DNA of 64,000 nucleotides from JBJMHZ01 sp045807125 (GTDB lineage: Bacteria; Actinomycetota; Actinomycetes; JAWWOL01). The position numbers and the translations under genes are program-made. This document shows positions 63,684 through 64,000 of this stretch, in pieces. The stretch is taken from assembly GCA_045807125.1 (NCBI GenBank), contig JBJMHZ010000028.1, forward strand, positions 73,170 through 137,169, in the 5' to 3' direction. Position 1 is the stretch's first letter. Every line of letters begins with the position of its first letter. Below the pieces are notes generated by a model that was not told the origin of the DNA, did no database searches, and saw nothing but the letters and a program-made list of their open reading frames with translations.

Positions 63684-64000
63684 GTGCGCCCGTACTCCCC
63701 TGCCGCCGACCTCGCGATCGACCGCGCCACCGACCGCGCCACCGACCGCGCAACCGACCGCGCAACCGACGCCGGCGCCGCTCCCGGCACCCGGCGGCGC
63801 CACGCCGCCAGAGGCGCGCACCGGCGGCGGCGGCGGATCGGCCGGCCGCTGCTGGTGCTGTCTCCCGCGCTGGCGGTGAGCGCGGCGCTCGGCCTTCCGG
63901 CGGTCATCGATGGTTCCGGCGCCGGGTCGAGCGCCGCGCACGCGGCCGCGCGCTACGCGCCGCCGAGGTCGGCCCCCGCGCCGGCCGGGCCGGCAGCGGC
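63684..64000 (+). CDS. N-terminal part of a secreted or membrane protein (runs off right edge)
   Basis: A GTG at 63684 (GGAAAG about 10 bp upstream) opens a frame to the window end, 105 codons. It begins RPYSPAADLAIDRATDRAT with four D-R-A-T repeats, then an Arg-rich stretch, a hydrophobic segment (RPLLVLSPALAVSAALGLPA) and an Ala/Pro-rich region. This is the layout of long actinomycete signal sequences of cell-wall hydrolases. The gene order I remember from Streptomyces near sucC suggests an M23 peptidase, but no catalytic part is visible. Confidence 0.5.
   Translation, partial: MRPYSPAADLAIDRATDRATDRATDRATDAGAAPGTRRRHAARGAHRRRRRIGRPLLVLSPALAVSAALGLPAVIDGSGAGSSAAHAAARYAPPRSAPAPAGPAA
63720..63767 (+). 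repeat. Four 12-bp tandem repeats inside the right-edge gene
   Basis: GACCGCGCCACC, GACCGCGCCACC, GACCGCGCAACC and GACCGCGCAACC in a row, in frame, encoding D-R-A-T each time. The third-position difference (C/A in the Ala codon) between pairs suggests two rounds of duplication. Confidence 0.85.

Overview
This is GC-rich actinomycete chromosomal DNA. Evidence: very high G+C, many GTG starts, 1-4 base start/stop overlaps, an actinobacterial single-chain succinate dehydrogenase anchor (Sdh1 type), DUF3017 and DUF6350 genes, and a PASTA-less membrane Ser/Thr kinase. I cannot name a genus. No tRNA, rRNA, CRISPR array, transposase or phage gene was seen.

Layout. 0-2.7 kb: edge of an MFS exporter gene, a SigE-type sigma factor coupled to a membrane-anchored beta-propeller-like protein, and a methyltransferase. 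2.7-9.7 kb: a nucleoside uptake and salvage operon (BMP lipoprotein, ABC ATPase, two permeases, cytidine deaminase, thymidine phosphorylase). 9.8-13.6 kb: acyl-CoA mutase large subunit and a divergent Ser/Thr kinase. 13.6-15.4 kb: a duplicated ~50 bp element, a tiny secreted peptide gene and a convergent XRE-TPR regulator. 15.6-40.5 kb: a housekeeping backbone rich in TCA-cycle genes (sdhCAB, mdh, icd, sucCD) with trpS, folD, purH and purN. 40.6-44.1 kb: a secreted CocE/NonD-type hydrolase, the B12-binding mutase subunit and a lipase. 44.1-62.9 kb: a co-directional NRPS gene cluster. 63.7 kb to the end: the start of a secreted protein.

The most striking element is an operon-like block at 32.8-38.1 kb on the minus strand, inserted in the housekeeping backbone. 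It begins with two 18-bp genes, each with its own Shine-Dalgarno sequence, encoding the pentapeptides MRYLH and MRYVH. These match the M-R-Y-x-H form of biarylitide precursors, the smallest known RiPP precursors. Next come a cytochrome P450, a B12-binding radical SAM protein of the RiPP C-methyltransferase type, a DUF5825-like protein and a secreted M28 aminopeptidase. The inferred product is a Tyr-His cross-linked tripeptide that is also methylated. I know of no described product made by this combination.

The second accessory region is the NRPS locus. MbtH, GNAT, a predicted beta-sandwich protein, a BtrH-like acyltransferase, a C-A-T-TE synthetase, two acyl-CoA dehydrogenases, a cystathionine-gamma-synthase-like PLP enzyme, a free-standing A-T-reductase, an aldo/keto reductase, a sulfotransferase, a divergent DapF, a SerA-like protein lacking its regulatory domains and AzlCD lie head to tail. 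The condensation domain has lost its second active-site histidine. The product is not predictable from sequence, but a small modified amino acid or dipeptide is likely. A third candidate system is the secreted 44-residue peptide beside the XRE-TPR regulator, which resembles peptide-pheromone (RRNPP-like) arrangements.
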